7,340 nt of DNA from Fidelibacterota bacterium (GTDB lineage: Bacteria > Bipolaricaulota > Bipolaricaulia > Bipolaricaulales > Bipolaricaulaceae): positions 1 through 7,340 of the forward strand of contig JAJRVI010000175.1 in assembly GCA_024277405.1 (NCBI GenBank). The letters run 5' to 3'. The notes below the pieces were generated by a model that ran no database searches, was not told the origin of the DNA, and was given only the letters and a program-made list of their open reading frames with translations. Below, piece after piece: positions 1 to 5,963 of this stretch. Positions within the stretch are counted from its first letter, which is position 1; each line of letters opens with the position of its first letter. The position numbers were made by a program, and so were the translations under genes.

Positions 1-216
1 GAGGACGGACCGGCCCCCGATGCGCACGTCGCCCCGATCGGGGACCTCGAGCCCGGCGATGAGGCGCAGCACCGTGGTCTTGCCGCACCCCGACGGCCCG
101 AGGAGTACCAGGATCTCGCCCCGCGGGACGGCGAAGGAGACCCCGTCCACGGCCACCACGCGGCCGAACCGCTTGTGGAGGTCCGCGACCTCGAGCTTCA
201 CGTCCCCCCTCGCCAT
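1..216 (-). CDS. ABC transporter ATP-binding protein, N-terminal part (cut by left edge)
   Basis: This is the ATPase subunit of an ABC transporter; it hydrolyses ATP at the cytoplasmic face of the membrane to drive transport. Seventy-two codons are visible from the ATG at 216-214 to the left edge, with no stop codon. The translation begins MARGDVKLEVADLHKRFG, the usual first strand and A-loop region, and has a perfect Walker A motif GPSGCGKTT at residues 40-48. It continues LRLIAGLEVPDRGDVRIGG, the classic stretch before the Q-loop. This pattern resembles the MalK/PotA/CysA type of importer ATPase, but the signature motif and the C-terminal domain that would separate import subfamilies lie outside the window. 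No strong Shine-Dalgarno sequence precedes the ATG; a G-rich run is nearby. It is divergent from the small gene at 292-504. The ABC-ATPase call is firm; the substrate is unknown. Confidence 0.93.
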   Translation of the reverse strand, partial: MARGDVKLEVADLHKRFGRVVAVDGVSFAVPRGEILVLLGPSGCGKTTVLRLIAGLEVPDRGDVRIGGRSVL

Positions 217-245
217 GGCGCGCCCCAGTCTACCCCCTCAGGGCG

Positions 246-251
246 TAAAAT
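246..251 (+). promoter_or_regulatory. Putative -10 element (TAAAAT) for the ribbon-helix-helix gene
   Basis: TAAAAT matches the sigma-70 -10 consensus TATAAT at five of six positions and stands out in very GC-rich DNA. It would place transcription start near 258, about 34 nt before the ATG at 292. No convincing -35 hexamer is visible. The call rests on composition and position only. Confidence 0.4.
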
Positions 252-278
252 GCCGGCGGATTCCGGACCCATAAATCA

Positions 279-284
279 GGGAGG
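279..284 (+). promoter_or_regulatory. Shine-Dalgarno site GGGAGG that fixes the start at 292
   Basis: GGGAGG lies 7 nt before ATG 292-294. It selects this start over in-frame upstream starts such as the one at 175, which would run through the divergent ABC ATPase gene and have no comparable site. Confidence 0.7.
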
Positions 285-291
285 TCGGTGT

Positions 292-504
292 ATGTTCGAG
301 CGGACGAAGAAGGTCGCGATACCCCATGAGCTCTACCGGACCATCGCGGAGAACCTCGCGGAGCTCGGCGTCGGCTCCGTCCGGGAGTACGTGGAGGAGG
401 TCGTGCGGAGGGACCTCCGGGAGAAGGGGCTCCTCCCCGCCTACACCGAGGAGGAGGAGCGGGAGGTGGAACGGAGGCTCAGGGACCTCGGCTACCTGGA
501 CTGA
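292..504 (+). CDS. Small putative ribbon-helix-helix (CopG-like) protein
   Basis: This 70-residue protein begins MFERTKKVAIPHELYRTIAE. The sequence fits a ribbon-helix-helix fold: a short basic strand at about residues 4-10 (RTKKVAI), a helix at about 12-25 (HELYRTIAENLAEL), a turn with glycine and serine (GVGS), and a second amphipathic helix at about 29-43 (VREYVEEVVRRDLRE). A highly charged tail (EEEEREVERRLRDLGYLD) follows and probably forms another helix. Proteins of this fold bind DNA as dimers and are often transcriptional regulators or antitoxins. No toxin gene adjoins it on the same strand, so a role as an orphan regulator is possible but unproven. The start is set by GGGAGG at 279-284. 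Its last 13 nt overlap the convergent small ORF ending at 492. Fold assignment is by pattern only; it could instead be a small helical protein of other function. Confidence 0.75.
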   Translation: MFERTKKVAIPHELYRTIAENLAELGVGSVREYVEEVVRRDLREKGLLPAYTEEEEREVERRLRDLGYLD

Positions 505-647
505 GGTTCCTCCGGGGAACCGGGGGGCGTGGGCAGCTCCTCCCGCAGCGCCAGGGGAGGCCCCAGGATCTCGGCGAGCACCACCGCCACCTGGGGCATC
601 TCCTCCAACAGCCGTGCGAGCTCCTCGGCGATCCTTCCCGTGGGCAT
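492..647 (-). CDS. Small ORF downstream of floA (51 aa, hypothetical)
   Basis: On the minus strand, ATG at 647-645 opens 51 codons ending at TAG 494-492. The start is only 5 nt past the floA stop codon (655-653), so translation could be coupled to floA; the upstream site (AGCGGG) is weak. The product starts MPTGRIAEELARLLEEMPQV. An acidic amphipathic helix (residues 5-16) leads into a hydrophobic stretch VAVVLAEILGPPLALRE (about 20-36) and a proline-rich acidic tail. Position behind nfeD-floA is analogous to yqfB in the Bacillus yqeZ-yqfA-yqfB order, but I see no sequence basis for calling it YqfB. It overlaps the convergent gene's last 13 nt. The regular heptad-like hydrophobic spacing and lack of an intervening gap favour a real gene; short length in GC-rich DNA argues for caution. 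Confidence 0.55.
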   Translation of the reverse strand: MPTGRIAEELARLLEEMPQVAVVLAEILGPPLALREELPTPPGSPEEPQSR

Positions 648-652
648 CCCGC

Positions 653-1648
653 TTATGCCAGGGCCTCATCCCCGGGGGCCTCGCCCTTGGGCGGGGTCTC
701 CTCACCGGCGATGGACTCCCGCATCCTCGTGTCGGCCTGGATGTTCTTCAGGCGGTAGTAGTCCATGATCCCCAGCTGACCCCGGCGGAACGCCTCGGCA
801 ATGGCCCTGGGGATCTCGGCCTCGGCCTCGATCACCGCGGCCCGCCGCTCCCATACCAGGGCCTTCATCTCCTGCTCCCGGGCGATGGCCATGGCGCGGC
901 GCTCCTCGGCCTTGGCCCGGGCCACCTTGAGGTCGGCCTCGGCCTGGTCCGCTTGGAGCTGGGCCCCGATGTTCTTGCCCACGTCCACGTCGGCGATGTC
1001 GATGGAGAGGATCTCGAACGCCGTCCCCGCGTCCAGGCCCTTCTCCAGCACCCTCTTGGAGATGGCATCGGGGTTCTCCAGGACCTCCTTGTGGGAATCG
1101 GCCGATCCGATGGCGGAGACGATCCCCTCGCCCACCCGGGCGATCACCGTCTCCTCGGTGGCGCCGCCCACCAGGCGCTCCAGGTTGGCCCGTACCGTGA
1201 CCTTGGCGATGGCGAACAGCTGGATCCCGTCCTTGGCCACCGCCCCGATCTTGGGGGTCTCGATCACCCGGGGGTTCACTGACATGGCCACCGCGTCGTA
1301 CACGTCCCGGCCCGCGAGGTCGATGGCCGCGGCCCGCTTGAAGTCCAGGGGGATCCCGGCCTTGTCGGCCGAGATCAGGGCCCGCACCACCCGCTCCACG
1401 TTCCCCCCGGCGAGGTAGTGGGCCTCGAGGTCCGATACCGAGAGCTTGAGCCCCGCCTTCCAGGTCGCGATCATCGGCCCCACCACCCGGTGGGGGTTCA
1501 CCTTCCGCAGGCGCATCCCGATGAAGGTCATCGGCCCCACGGGCACCCCCGCGGCGATGGCTGAGATCCAGAGCCCCACCGGCACGAAGTAGAAGAACAC
1601 CCACACCACCAGCAGGACCACAACCGCTATCACGATCGTCCCTATCAT
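653..1648 (-). CDS. floA: Flotillin-like protein FloA
   Basis: FloA is a bacterial flotillin: a membrane-anchored SPFH/PHB-family scaffold that organises functional membrane microdomains and affects membrane fluidity and assembly of membrane complexes. The product is 331 residues, the usual length for FloA (YqfA). It opens with a hydrophobic anchor MIGTIVIAVVVLLVVWVFFY and a second hydrophobic stretch to about residue 46, which together can form a membrane hairpin. An SPFH domain follows to about 220, with the typical segments GIPLDFKRAAAIDLAGRDV and VGEGIVSAIGSADSHKEVLE. An alanine/glutamate-rich coiled coil occupies about 228-290, and YYRLKNIQADTRMRESI closes the conserved part. The ATG overlaps the nfeD stop codon by 4 nt, so the two are translationally coupled. 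A good Shine-Dalgarno site (AGGGGGTG, minus strand 1663-1656) lies 7 nt upstream. Confidence 0.96.
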   Translation of the reverse strand: MIGTIVIAVVVLLVVWVFFYFVPVGLWISAIAAGVPVGPMTFIGMRLRKVNPHRVVGPMIATWKAGLKLSVSDLEAHYLAGGNVERVVRALISADKAGIPLDFKRAAAIDLAGRDVYDAVAMSVNPRVIETPKIGAVAKDGIQLFAIAKVTVRANLERLVGGATEETVIARVGEGIVSAIGSADSHKEVLENPDAISKRVLEKGLDAGTAFEILSIDIADVDVGKNIGAQLQADQAEADLKVARAKAEERRAMAIAREQEMKALVWERRAAVIEAEAEIPRAIAEAFRRGQLGIMDYYRLKNIQADTRMRESIAGEETPPKGEAPGDEALA

Positions 1649-2985
1649 CCGCGTTCACCCCCTGCTCTGCGCACCACGAACCGGATCCCCTCGGCACGGG
1701 TGATCACGATCTCCGTGCCCCGGGGCAGATATCCCTCCTCGCTCACCACATCGACGATCCTCCCCGAGAACTCCCCCTTCCCCACCGGGCGGAGGTCCGT
1801 CAGTGCCATCCCGCGTTTGCCCACCCACTCCGCCCGGGGCTCGGTCCGCAGGGCCCGGGAATCGATGGCGCCCTTGAGCAGGATCCCGCCGAACCGGAGC
1901 CGGGGCCGGGGGAGGAGGGTGATGATGAGGACCAAACCCACCAGGGCCACGGCCAGGCCCGCGGACACGGCGGTGACGGCCCGGGTGACCTGCGCTGGCT
2001 CGGTGAGCGGGCCCACCATGGCGGTGTAGAACCCGAACCCGATGAGCCCGAGCCCCAGGATCCCCACGGCGCCGAAGTCCACCGCGGTGAAGACGAAGAT
2101 CTCGAGCAGCACCAGGATCAGCCCGGCGATGAAGAACCCCAGCGACTCCCACCCCGCGAGGCCCACGGCGAAATGGCTCCAGAAAAAGAGGGAAAGCGCA
2201 CCTAACCCCACGATCCCCGGGATCCCGAACCCCGGCACCGAGAGCTCCACCAGAAGTCCCATGATCCCCAGGGCGATGAGGAGCCCCGAGACGAACGGCG
2301 ATGTGAGGACCGCCACCGCGCGGACGGCGAGGCCCGCGGTGAACTCCTCCACCTCGGCGCCCGGGGCCCCCTCCGCCACCAACACATCGGCCAGGGACTC
2401 CGCGAGGCCATCGGCGTAGCCCCGCTCCGTCGCCGTGGTCGGGGTGAGGGTGAGGAGCTTGCCCGCCTCGACGATATCGGGTATGGCGATGTCGGGATCG
2501 ACCATGGCCGCGGCCACGTGGGGGTCCCTCCCCCGGGCCTCGGCGGTGGCGCGGAAGATCTCCCGCACCGCGGAGATCACCTTCTCCGGCGCCTCCTCCA
2601 TCCGCCCCCGCTCGAAATAGACCGGGGTCGCCGCCCCCATCGCTCCGCCGGGGGCGAAGTAGATGCGCTCGCAGGAGATGGCGATGAGGGCCCCGGCGGA
2701 GAGGGCCTCGCGATCCACGTAGGCCACCGTCCTCAGGGGGGCGTCCAGCAGGAGATCCCGGCACCGCAGCGCCGCGTCGAGATAGCCACCGGGGGTGGAC
2801 AGGGAGATGACGAGGAGGTCCGCGCCCAGCTCCTCCGCCCGCTCGATGGCCCCCCGCAGGAGGAGGACTGTACCCCGGTCGATCTCGTCCTCGACCCGCA
2901 CGTGGACGACCGTCCCCGCCGCGAACGAGGCCGCCGCGATACAGATCGCCGTAAGAAACGCCGCCGTTCTCATCGGGACCATCAT
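1645..2985 (-). CDS. nfeD: NfeD-family membrane-bound serine protease (ClpP class), long form
   Basis: Long NfeD proteins pair an extracytoplasmic ClpP-like serine protease with membrane helices and a cytoplasmic-type OB-fold. They are encoded beside flotillin/stomatin genes and are thought to act with them in membrane protein quality control. The 446-residue product has an N-terminal signal/anchor (RTAAFLTAICIAAASFAAG, about 6-24). The protease domain runs to about 215, with STPGG at 63-67, the probable nucleophile Ser96 in ALSAGALIA, GAMGAATPV at 114-122, and candidate general base Lys135 in EAPEKV. The Ser-Lys spacing is close to that of the Pyrococcus 1510-N Ser97/Lys138 dyad. About five membrane helices follow (226-358), then an OB-fold at about 365-440. 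Three starts are close together (2985, 2982, 2973). GGCGGGGG at 2996-2989 sits 6 nt before the second, so the true start may be 2982. The signal peptide fits any of them. Confidence 0.95.
   Translation of the reverse strand: MMVPMRTAAFLTAICIAAASFAAGTVVHVRVEDEIDRGTVLLLRGAIERAEELGADLLVISLSTPGGYLDAALRCRDLLLDAPLRTVAYVDREALSAGALIAISCERIYFAPGGAMGAATPVYFERGRMEEAPEKVISAVREIFRATAEARGRDPHVAAAMVDPDIAIPDIVEAGKLLTLTPTTATERGYADGLAESLADVLVAEGAPGAEVEEFTAGLAVRAVAVLTSPFVSGLLIALGIMGLLVELSVPGFGIPGIVGLGALSLFFWSHFAVGLAGWESLGFFIAGLILVLLEIFVFTAVDFGAVGILGLGLIGFGFYTAMVGPLTEPAQVTRAVTAVSAGLAVALVGLVLIITLLPRPRLRFGGILLKGAIDSRALRTEPRAEWVGKRGMALTDLRPVGKGEFSGRIVDVVSEEGYLPRGTEIVITRAEGIRFVVRRAGGERG
1656..1663 (-). promoter_or_regulatory. 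Shine-Dalgarno site for floA inside the nfeD 3' end
   Basis: AGGGGGTG on the minus strand lies 7 nt upstream of the floA ATG (1648-1646) within the last codons of nfeD. It supports floA starting inside the 4-nt overlap and being translated from the same message. Confidence 0.65.
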
Positions 2986-3022
2986 ATGCCCCCGCCGGGA
3001 ACCTCGCCACTTGGGGGTATCG

Positions 3023-3041
3023 TCCCGGGCCGCCCCCGGGA
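3023..3041. repeat. GC-rich hairpin between the UPF0282 gene and nfeD
   Basis: TCCCGGG (3023-3029) and CCCGGGA (3035-3041) form a perfect 7-bp stem around a 5-nt loop. C3021 and G3022 can also pair with C3044 and G3045 across a 2-nt bulge. There is no U-run on either side, so it is not a classical intrinsic terminator. It lies in the roughly 100-nt gap between the UPF0282 stop codon and the nfeD start and could be a processing, attenuation or pause site, or simply a consequence of GC richness. Confidence 0.45.
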
Positions 3042-3087
3042 GACGGCACCCTGCCCCCGGACGACCCCCCGGCCCGCTCGGTTCGGC

Positions 3088-4191
3088 TCATAGGCGGAGG
3101 GGGGTCCCGAGGCCCCGAGCGGGGAGGTCGGAGTCGAGCCTCCCCGCCCGGGCCCGCTCCACGGCCTCACGGAGACTCCCCGCCTCCTTCCACTCCCGCA
3201 GACGGTCGGTGAGCGGGGGGAGGCCCAGGGCCTCGGCCCCGGTGATCGCCCCGGCGGCGAACGCCTCGCGGCAGGCCTCCCGGAACCCGGGTTCCCGGGT
3301 CAGGTGATGGTCGAGGATCGTCACACGGGCCCGCGCGCCCCTGACCGCTTCCGCACAGTTCCCGATCGCCCGTTTCAGGGTCGCCTGCGACTGGAGGGGG
3401 CCGCGGAGGTAGGTGGCCGGGCCGTCGAGGATCAATATGTCGGGGGCCTCGTCGGCGATCCAACCGGCGTAGTCCTCGATGATCGGTCCTTGGAGGTCGG
3501 AGGAATAGAGGAGCTTGGCGCCGCCGTGTTCCACCACGATGGCGAGGACCCACCCCGGGCCCGCGTACTCCACCCCGTGGAACAGCGGCTCCGTGAACCG
3601 CACCACCGTATCCCCGACGCGGAACGTCCGCCCGTCGGCGTAGACGACCTCCCCCCTGAAGCCTTCCTCCGCGATCCACGGCCCCCGTTTCCACAGGCGG
3701 ACGAGGCCCTGGAACCGCTTGCGCCACTTCCTCCGCAGCTCCTCCGGGGCCCCCCCGGCCTTGGCCCGGGGGAGCCCCTCCAAGGGGTCGGGATACTCCC
3801 CGCCCTCGGGGGGCACCTCCGCCAGCTCCGCCCCCCGTTCCGCGGCGACCACGGAGAGGAAATAACGAGATCGTTCCCACTGGGAGCGGTTTATCCAGCG
3901 GTTGGGGTCCTTGATCCACAGGGTCTTCCCCCGGGTGAGTTCGGGGAGGTCGGGGCGGTGGTGATCGTAGTGGTAATGCGTGATGGCGATATGGGTGGCA
4001 TAACGGGCGGCCTCCCTCAGGGCCTCGGTGGCGAGGGCGAGGTAGTGAAGCTTCAGCTCGTCCGGGGCGGGGTAGCGGGGCTGCATGACCGCCGCCCCGG
4101 GGTCGATGAGGAGCCGGATGTCCGGGGTCTCGACGAGGACGCACATCGACTTCGCCCCGAGGGAGTCGAACCAGATCGGATAGACGTTCAT
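3088..4191 (-). CDS. UPF0282-type metallo-beta-lactamase-fold hydrolase
   Basis: A predicted cytoplasmic metal-dependent hydrolase of the UPF0282 family, whose substrate is not established. With the ATG at 4191 the product is 367 residues. The N-terminus (IWFDSLGAKSMCVLVETPDIRLLIDPG) is the typical UPF0282 opening. The metal-binding motif HYHYDHH (HxHxDH) is at residues 72-78 and NRSQ at about 101-104. Further likely ligands are His205 (PLFHG), Asp232 (SSDLQGP) and His295 (ILDHHLTRE). Relative to the usual length of about 300 residues it has a basic insertion at about 125-175 (including PEELRRKWRKRF) and a C-terminal extension of about 60 residues. An upstream ATG at 4200 is possible, but AAGGGG (4206-4201) touches it directly and is 9 nt from the ATG at 4191, and family proteins begin close to MNVYPI, so I chose 4191. 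The gene lies upstream of nfeD-floA and divergent from the secreted-protein gene. Confidence 0.9.
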   Translation of the reverse strand: MNVYPIWFDSLGAKSMCVLVETPDIRLLIDPGAAVMQPRYPAPDELKLHYLALATEALREAARYATHIAITHYHYDHHRPDLPELTRGKTLWIKDPNRWINRSQWERSRYFLSVVAAERGAELAEVPPEGGEYPDPLEGLPRAKAGGAPEELRRKWRKRFQGLVRLWKRGPWIAEEGFRGEVVYADGRTFRVGDTVVRFTEPLFHGVEYAGPGWVLAIVVEHGGAKLLYSSDLQGPIIEDYAGWIADEAPDILILDGPATYLRGPLQSQATLKRAIGNCAEAVRGARARVTILDHHLTREPGFREACREAFAAGAITGAEALGLPPLTDRLREWKEAGSLREAVERARAGRLDSDLPARGLGTPLRL

Positions 4192-4217
4192 GGCCGGCAT
4201 CCCCTTCTGTCGGGGAG

Positions 4218-4227
4218 CAGTATACTG
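4218..4227. promoter_or_regulatory. Perfect palindrome CAGTATACTG with TATACT on both strands (putative shared promoter element or operator)
   Basis: CAGTATACTG is a perfect 10-bp palindrome between two divergent genes. TATACT, five of six matches to the -10 consensus, is read on both strands. On the minus strand it would give a start near 4212, leaving about 20 nt of leader that includes the AAGGGG site, which is plausible for the UPF0282 gene. On the plus strand the predicted start near 4233 would fall inside the GGAGGT site, so a plus-strand role is less likely from this exact element. No clear -35 is visible either way. Confidence 0.4.
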
Positions 4228-4231
4228 TGAT

Positions 4232-4237
4232 GGAGGT
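4232..4237 (+). promoter_or_regulatory. Shine-Dalgarno site GGAGGT that fixes the start at 4245
   Basis: GGAGGT lies 7 nt before ATG 4245-4247. The in-frame GTG at 4227 and ATG at 4230 precede this site and have no comparable site of their own. Starting at 4245 also gives a compact signal peptide (MRR followed by a hydrophobic core). Confidence 0.75.
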
Positions 4238-4244
4238 GGTTCCG

Positions 4245-5840
4245 ATGAGACGAGTGTTCATAGCGGTTTTCCTCCTTTCCCCGGTGGTCCTCCTCGCAGT
4301 GTCGCAGGAAATGCCTCCCAGGGAATACTTCCAGGTGGCCGACCTCCAGCTGATCTCCCATGAGGAGGTACTCGATGGGACCGTGGCCTACGACGGGCCC
4401 ACGTGCGCCGCCATCGTGCTCGCCTGGCTGGCGGATCACGGGTTCCGCGCCCTGCTCCCCGACCTCAACGGCGACGGTGTGATAGATGAACGGGACACCG
4501 TGTTGCTCGCGGAGAGGCTCTCCCCCGCGATGCGGGTGCGCCCCGACATGGGGGCGCTCGATCCCAGACTGGTGGACGCCATCGCCCGGTACGTGGGCGA
4601 GCGGCTCCCGGGCCAGTTCGTGTTGAAGATCTACGACGACACGTTCCGCGAGGAGTACCGCGCGGTGATGGGACGGCCGTTCGATCCGGCCCTGTACCCC
4701 GACATCTCCCTCGAGCTGAACCCGAACGCCACCCATAGCGATTACGCCGAGGAGCTCCTGTCCGCCGAGGGAGTGATCCTGGGGCTGGGAAACGAGCGCG
4801 GGGTAAACCGGTATTTCGTCGGTCGCTCGTTCAAGTCCCAGGAAGAGCCCGGGGGATGGCCCATCGACGTGGTGGACACCAGCGATGATCCCGGCGCCGC
4901 GGGGATACAGGGACAGGTGTTCCCCACCTATATGCGCGAGGGCGGCCGCCACTGGCTGGTGGCCTACGGGGGCTGGCAACCCCTGGAGTTTATGCTGTCC
5001 CTTTCGCCGCTTCGGAAGCCGGGGCCGACGGGAGAAGGGTATCCCTGCGGTGTCAACGCCTTCGGCTACGATGTGACCAAGGTCGAGACCGAGTTCGGCT
5101 CGTTCGAGGTGGTGGAGTGCGCCGTCCACGAGGGCGACCGCGACCTCTACGTCTACACGGTGCGCAATATAGACTTCCTCTACAACGGCTGGGGCATCTG
5201 CGAGTTCTTCGTCCCCAACACCGGGGGTCTCCCCACCCTGGATCAGTGGGGGCCCGCCGGCTGGCTGGTGAACGCGTGGTTCCCGGCGGGCTGGTCGTGG
5301 ACGGCCCCGCTGGGGGACTGCGGCATCATGCCGGGGTCATCCGCGGTGTTCGGGTTCGCCGTGCCCGCGCCCACCGTCGACGTCCCCTACCCCGCGATGG
5401 CGACCTCGTGTCTCACCTCGCCGGTCGTCTCCTTCGCCGAGGGCTTGGCCAGGGTGAAGTTCACCACCACCGGCCCGGAGGCCCAGGAGGAGGGTTGCCC
5501 CGATCTCGTGGTGAAGAAGATCAAGGCCTGCTGGTACTTCGATGCCCAACAGCGGGTCCGCGTGCGCGTGGACGTATGGGTGAAGAACCAGGGTGCCGTC
5601 AAGGCATCGAACGTGTACGTCTGCATCACCGCGGGCGGACAATCGACCACGGCGTGGGCGGGGACCATCATGCCGGGGAGCACCGATCATGTCAGCGCCG
5701 AGCTGACACTGCCCCCGGGCGCGTTGTCCTTCCCCATCCCGGTACACGCGATGGTGGACTGCAAGGACAGGGTGGAGGAATGCGACGAGAGGAACAACGC
5801 CGCCAGCACCTCGGTGAACCGGGGGGACACGTGCGGGTAA
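4245..5840 (+). CDS. Secreted cysteine-rich protein: C39-like region, dockerin-like Ca2+ loop, C-terminal CARDB domain
   Basis: Function unknown; probably exported. The 531-residue product starts with a signal peptide (MRRVFIAVFLLSPVVLLAVS). Residues 50-63 (DGPTCAAIVLAWLA) resemble the nucleophile segment of C39-like papain-fold peptidases (CGPxxxAMVLAYL). However, the usual Cys position is Asp50, and Cys54 lies further in. Later segments fit the rest of such a fold: AEGVILGLG at 174-182 and a candidate His236 in RHWLVAYGG. DLNGDGVIDERD at 73-84 is a textbook dockerin/EF-hand calcium loop (Asp73, Asn75, Asp77, Asp81, Asp84). A middle region rich in Trp and Gly (about 265-400) is not recognised. 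Residues about 418-526 look like a CARDB adhesion-type beta-sandwich (CPDLVVKKI, VDVWVKNQGAVKASNVYV, DERNN). Twelve cysteines in the mature part suggest disulfides and an extracytoplasmic location. There is no C-terminal anchor. Catalytic activity is uncertain; it could be a binding or adhesion protein. Confidence 0.85.
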   Translation: MRRVFIAVFLLSPVVLLAVSQEMPPREYFQVADLQLISHEEVLDGTVAYDGPTCAAIVLAWLADHGFRALLPDLNGDGVIDERDTVLLAERLSPAMRVRPDMGALDPRLVDAIARYVGERLPGQFVLKIYDDTFREEYRAVMGRPFDPALYPDISLELNPNATHSDYAEELLSAEGVILGLGNERGVNRYFVGRSFKSQEEPGGWPIDVVDTSDDPGAAGIQGQVFPTYMREGGRHWLVAYGGWQPLEFMLSLSPLRKPGPTGEGYPCGVNAFGYDVTKVETEFGSFEVVECAVHEGDRDLYVYTVRNIDFLYNGWGICEFFVPNTGGLPTLDQWGPAGWLVNAWFPAGWSWTAPLGDCGIMPGSSAVFGFAVPAPTVDVPYPAMATSCLTSPVVSFAEGLARVKFTTTGPEAQEEGCPDLVVKKIKACWYFDAQQRVRVRVDVWVKNQGAVKASNVYVCITAGGQSTTAWAGTIMPGSTDHVSAELTLPPGALSFPIPVHAMVDCKDRVEECDERNNAASTSVNRGDTCG

Positions 5841-5868
5841 GCTGAAGCCGAAGGCGTGCAGGTACAGG

Positions 5869-5900
5869 AAAGGGGCGGGTGAACGGGGGTCCGCCCCTTT
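5869..5900. terminator. Bidirectional terminator-like hairpin between convergent genes
   Basis: AAAGGGGCGG (5869-5878) and CCGCCCCTTT (5891-5900) form a perfect 10-bp stem with a 12-nt loop, starting 28 nt after the TAA of the secreted-protein gene. The stem has A residues at one foot and T residues at the other, so transcripts from either side end in a short U-run (three residues). The U-run is short for an intrinsic terminator, but the site between two converging genes is the expected one. Confidence 0.75.
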
Positions 5901-5920
5901 CGTCACCGCCTCGCCCTCAT

Positions 5921-5960
5921 CCACGCGTGGCCCTCGGCCGAGGGATCGCGGGGATCCGCG
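5921..5960. repeat. Three adjacent palindromes downstream of nadA
   Basis: Two perfect palindromes abut: CCACGCGTGG (5921-5930) and CCCTCGGCCGAGGG (5931-5944). A third inverted repeat, CGCGG/CCGCG around a 4-nt loop (5947-5960), follows 2 nt later. They start 3 nt beyond the nadA stop codon, on its downstream side. Each can form a small hairpin in nadA mRNA, so they may help terminate or protect that message. No U-run accompanies them. Confidence 0.5.
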
Positions 5961-5963
5961 CCC

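Noticed and set aside
292..647. The small ORF at 492-647 and the ribbon-helix-helix gene as a toxin-antitoxin pair
   Set aside because: They are convergent rather than co-directional, and the small ORF follows floA closely and shows no toxin features.
326..1282. Long open frame on the plus strand, over 300 codons
   Set aside because: It lies antisense to floA and out of frame with the ribbon-helix-helix gene. Its product is a low-complexity Gly/Pro/Arg/Leu mix with no family features, as expected from third-position GC bias.
1655..3091. Long open frame overlapping nfeD in another minus-strand frame
   Set aside because: The translation is rich in Arg/Gly/Pro with no motif, while the nfeD frame has a full protease, membrane helices and OB-fold.
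3304..4230. Open frame antisense to the UPF0282 gene
   Set aside because: No recognisable motif; the opposite frame carries all metal-binding residues of the MBL fold.
4461..4496. Dockerin-like loop as evidence of a cellulosome component
   Set aside because: Only one calcium repeat is present and it lies near the N-terminus, whereas type I dockerins have two repeats, and no cohesin or glycosidase is in the window.
4188..5129. Open frame antisense to the secreted-protein gene, 313 codons
   Set aside because: No motif, signal or ribosome site. The plus-strand frame has a signal peptide, a Ca2+ loop and a CARDB domain.
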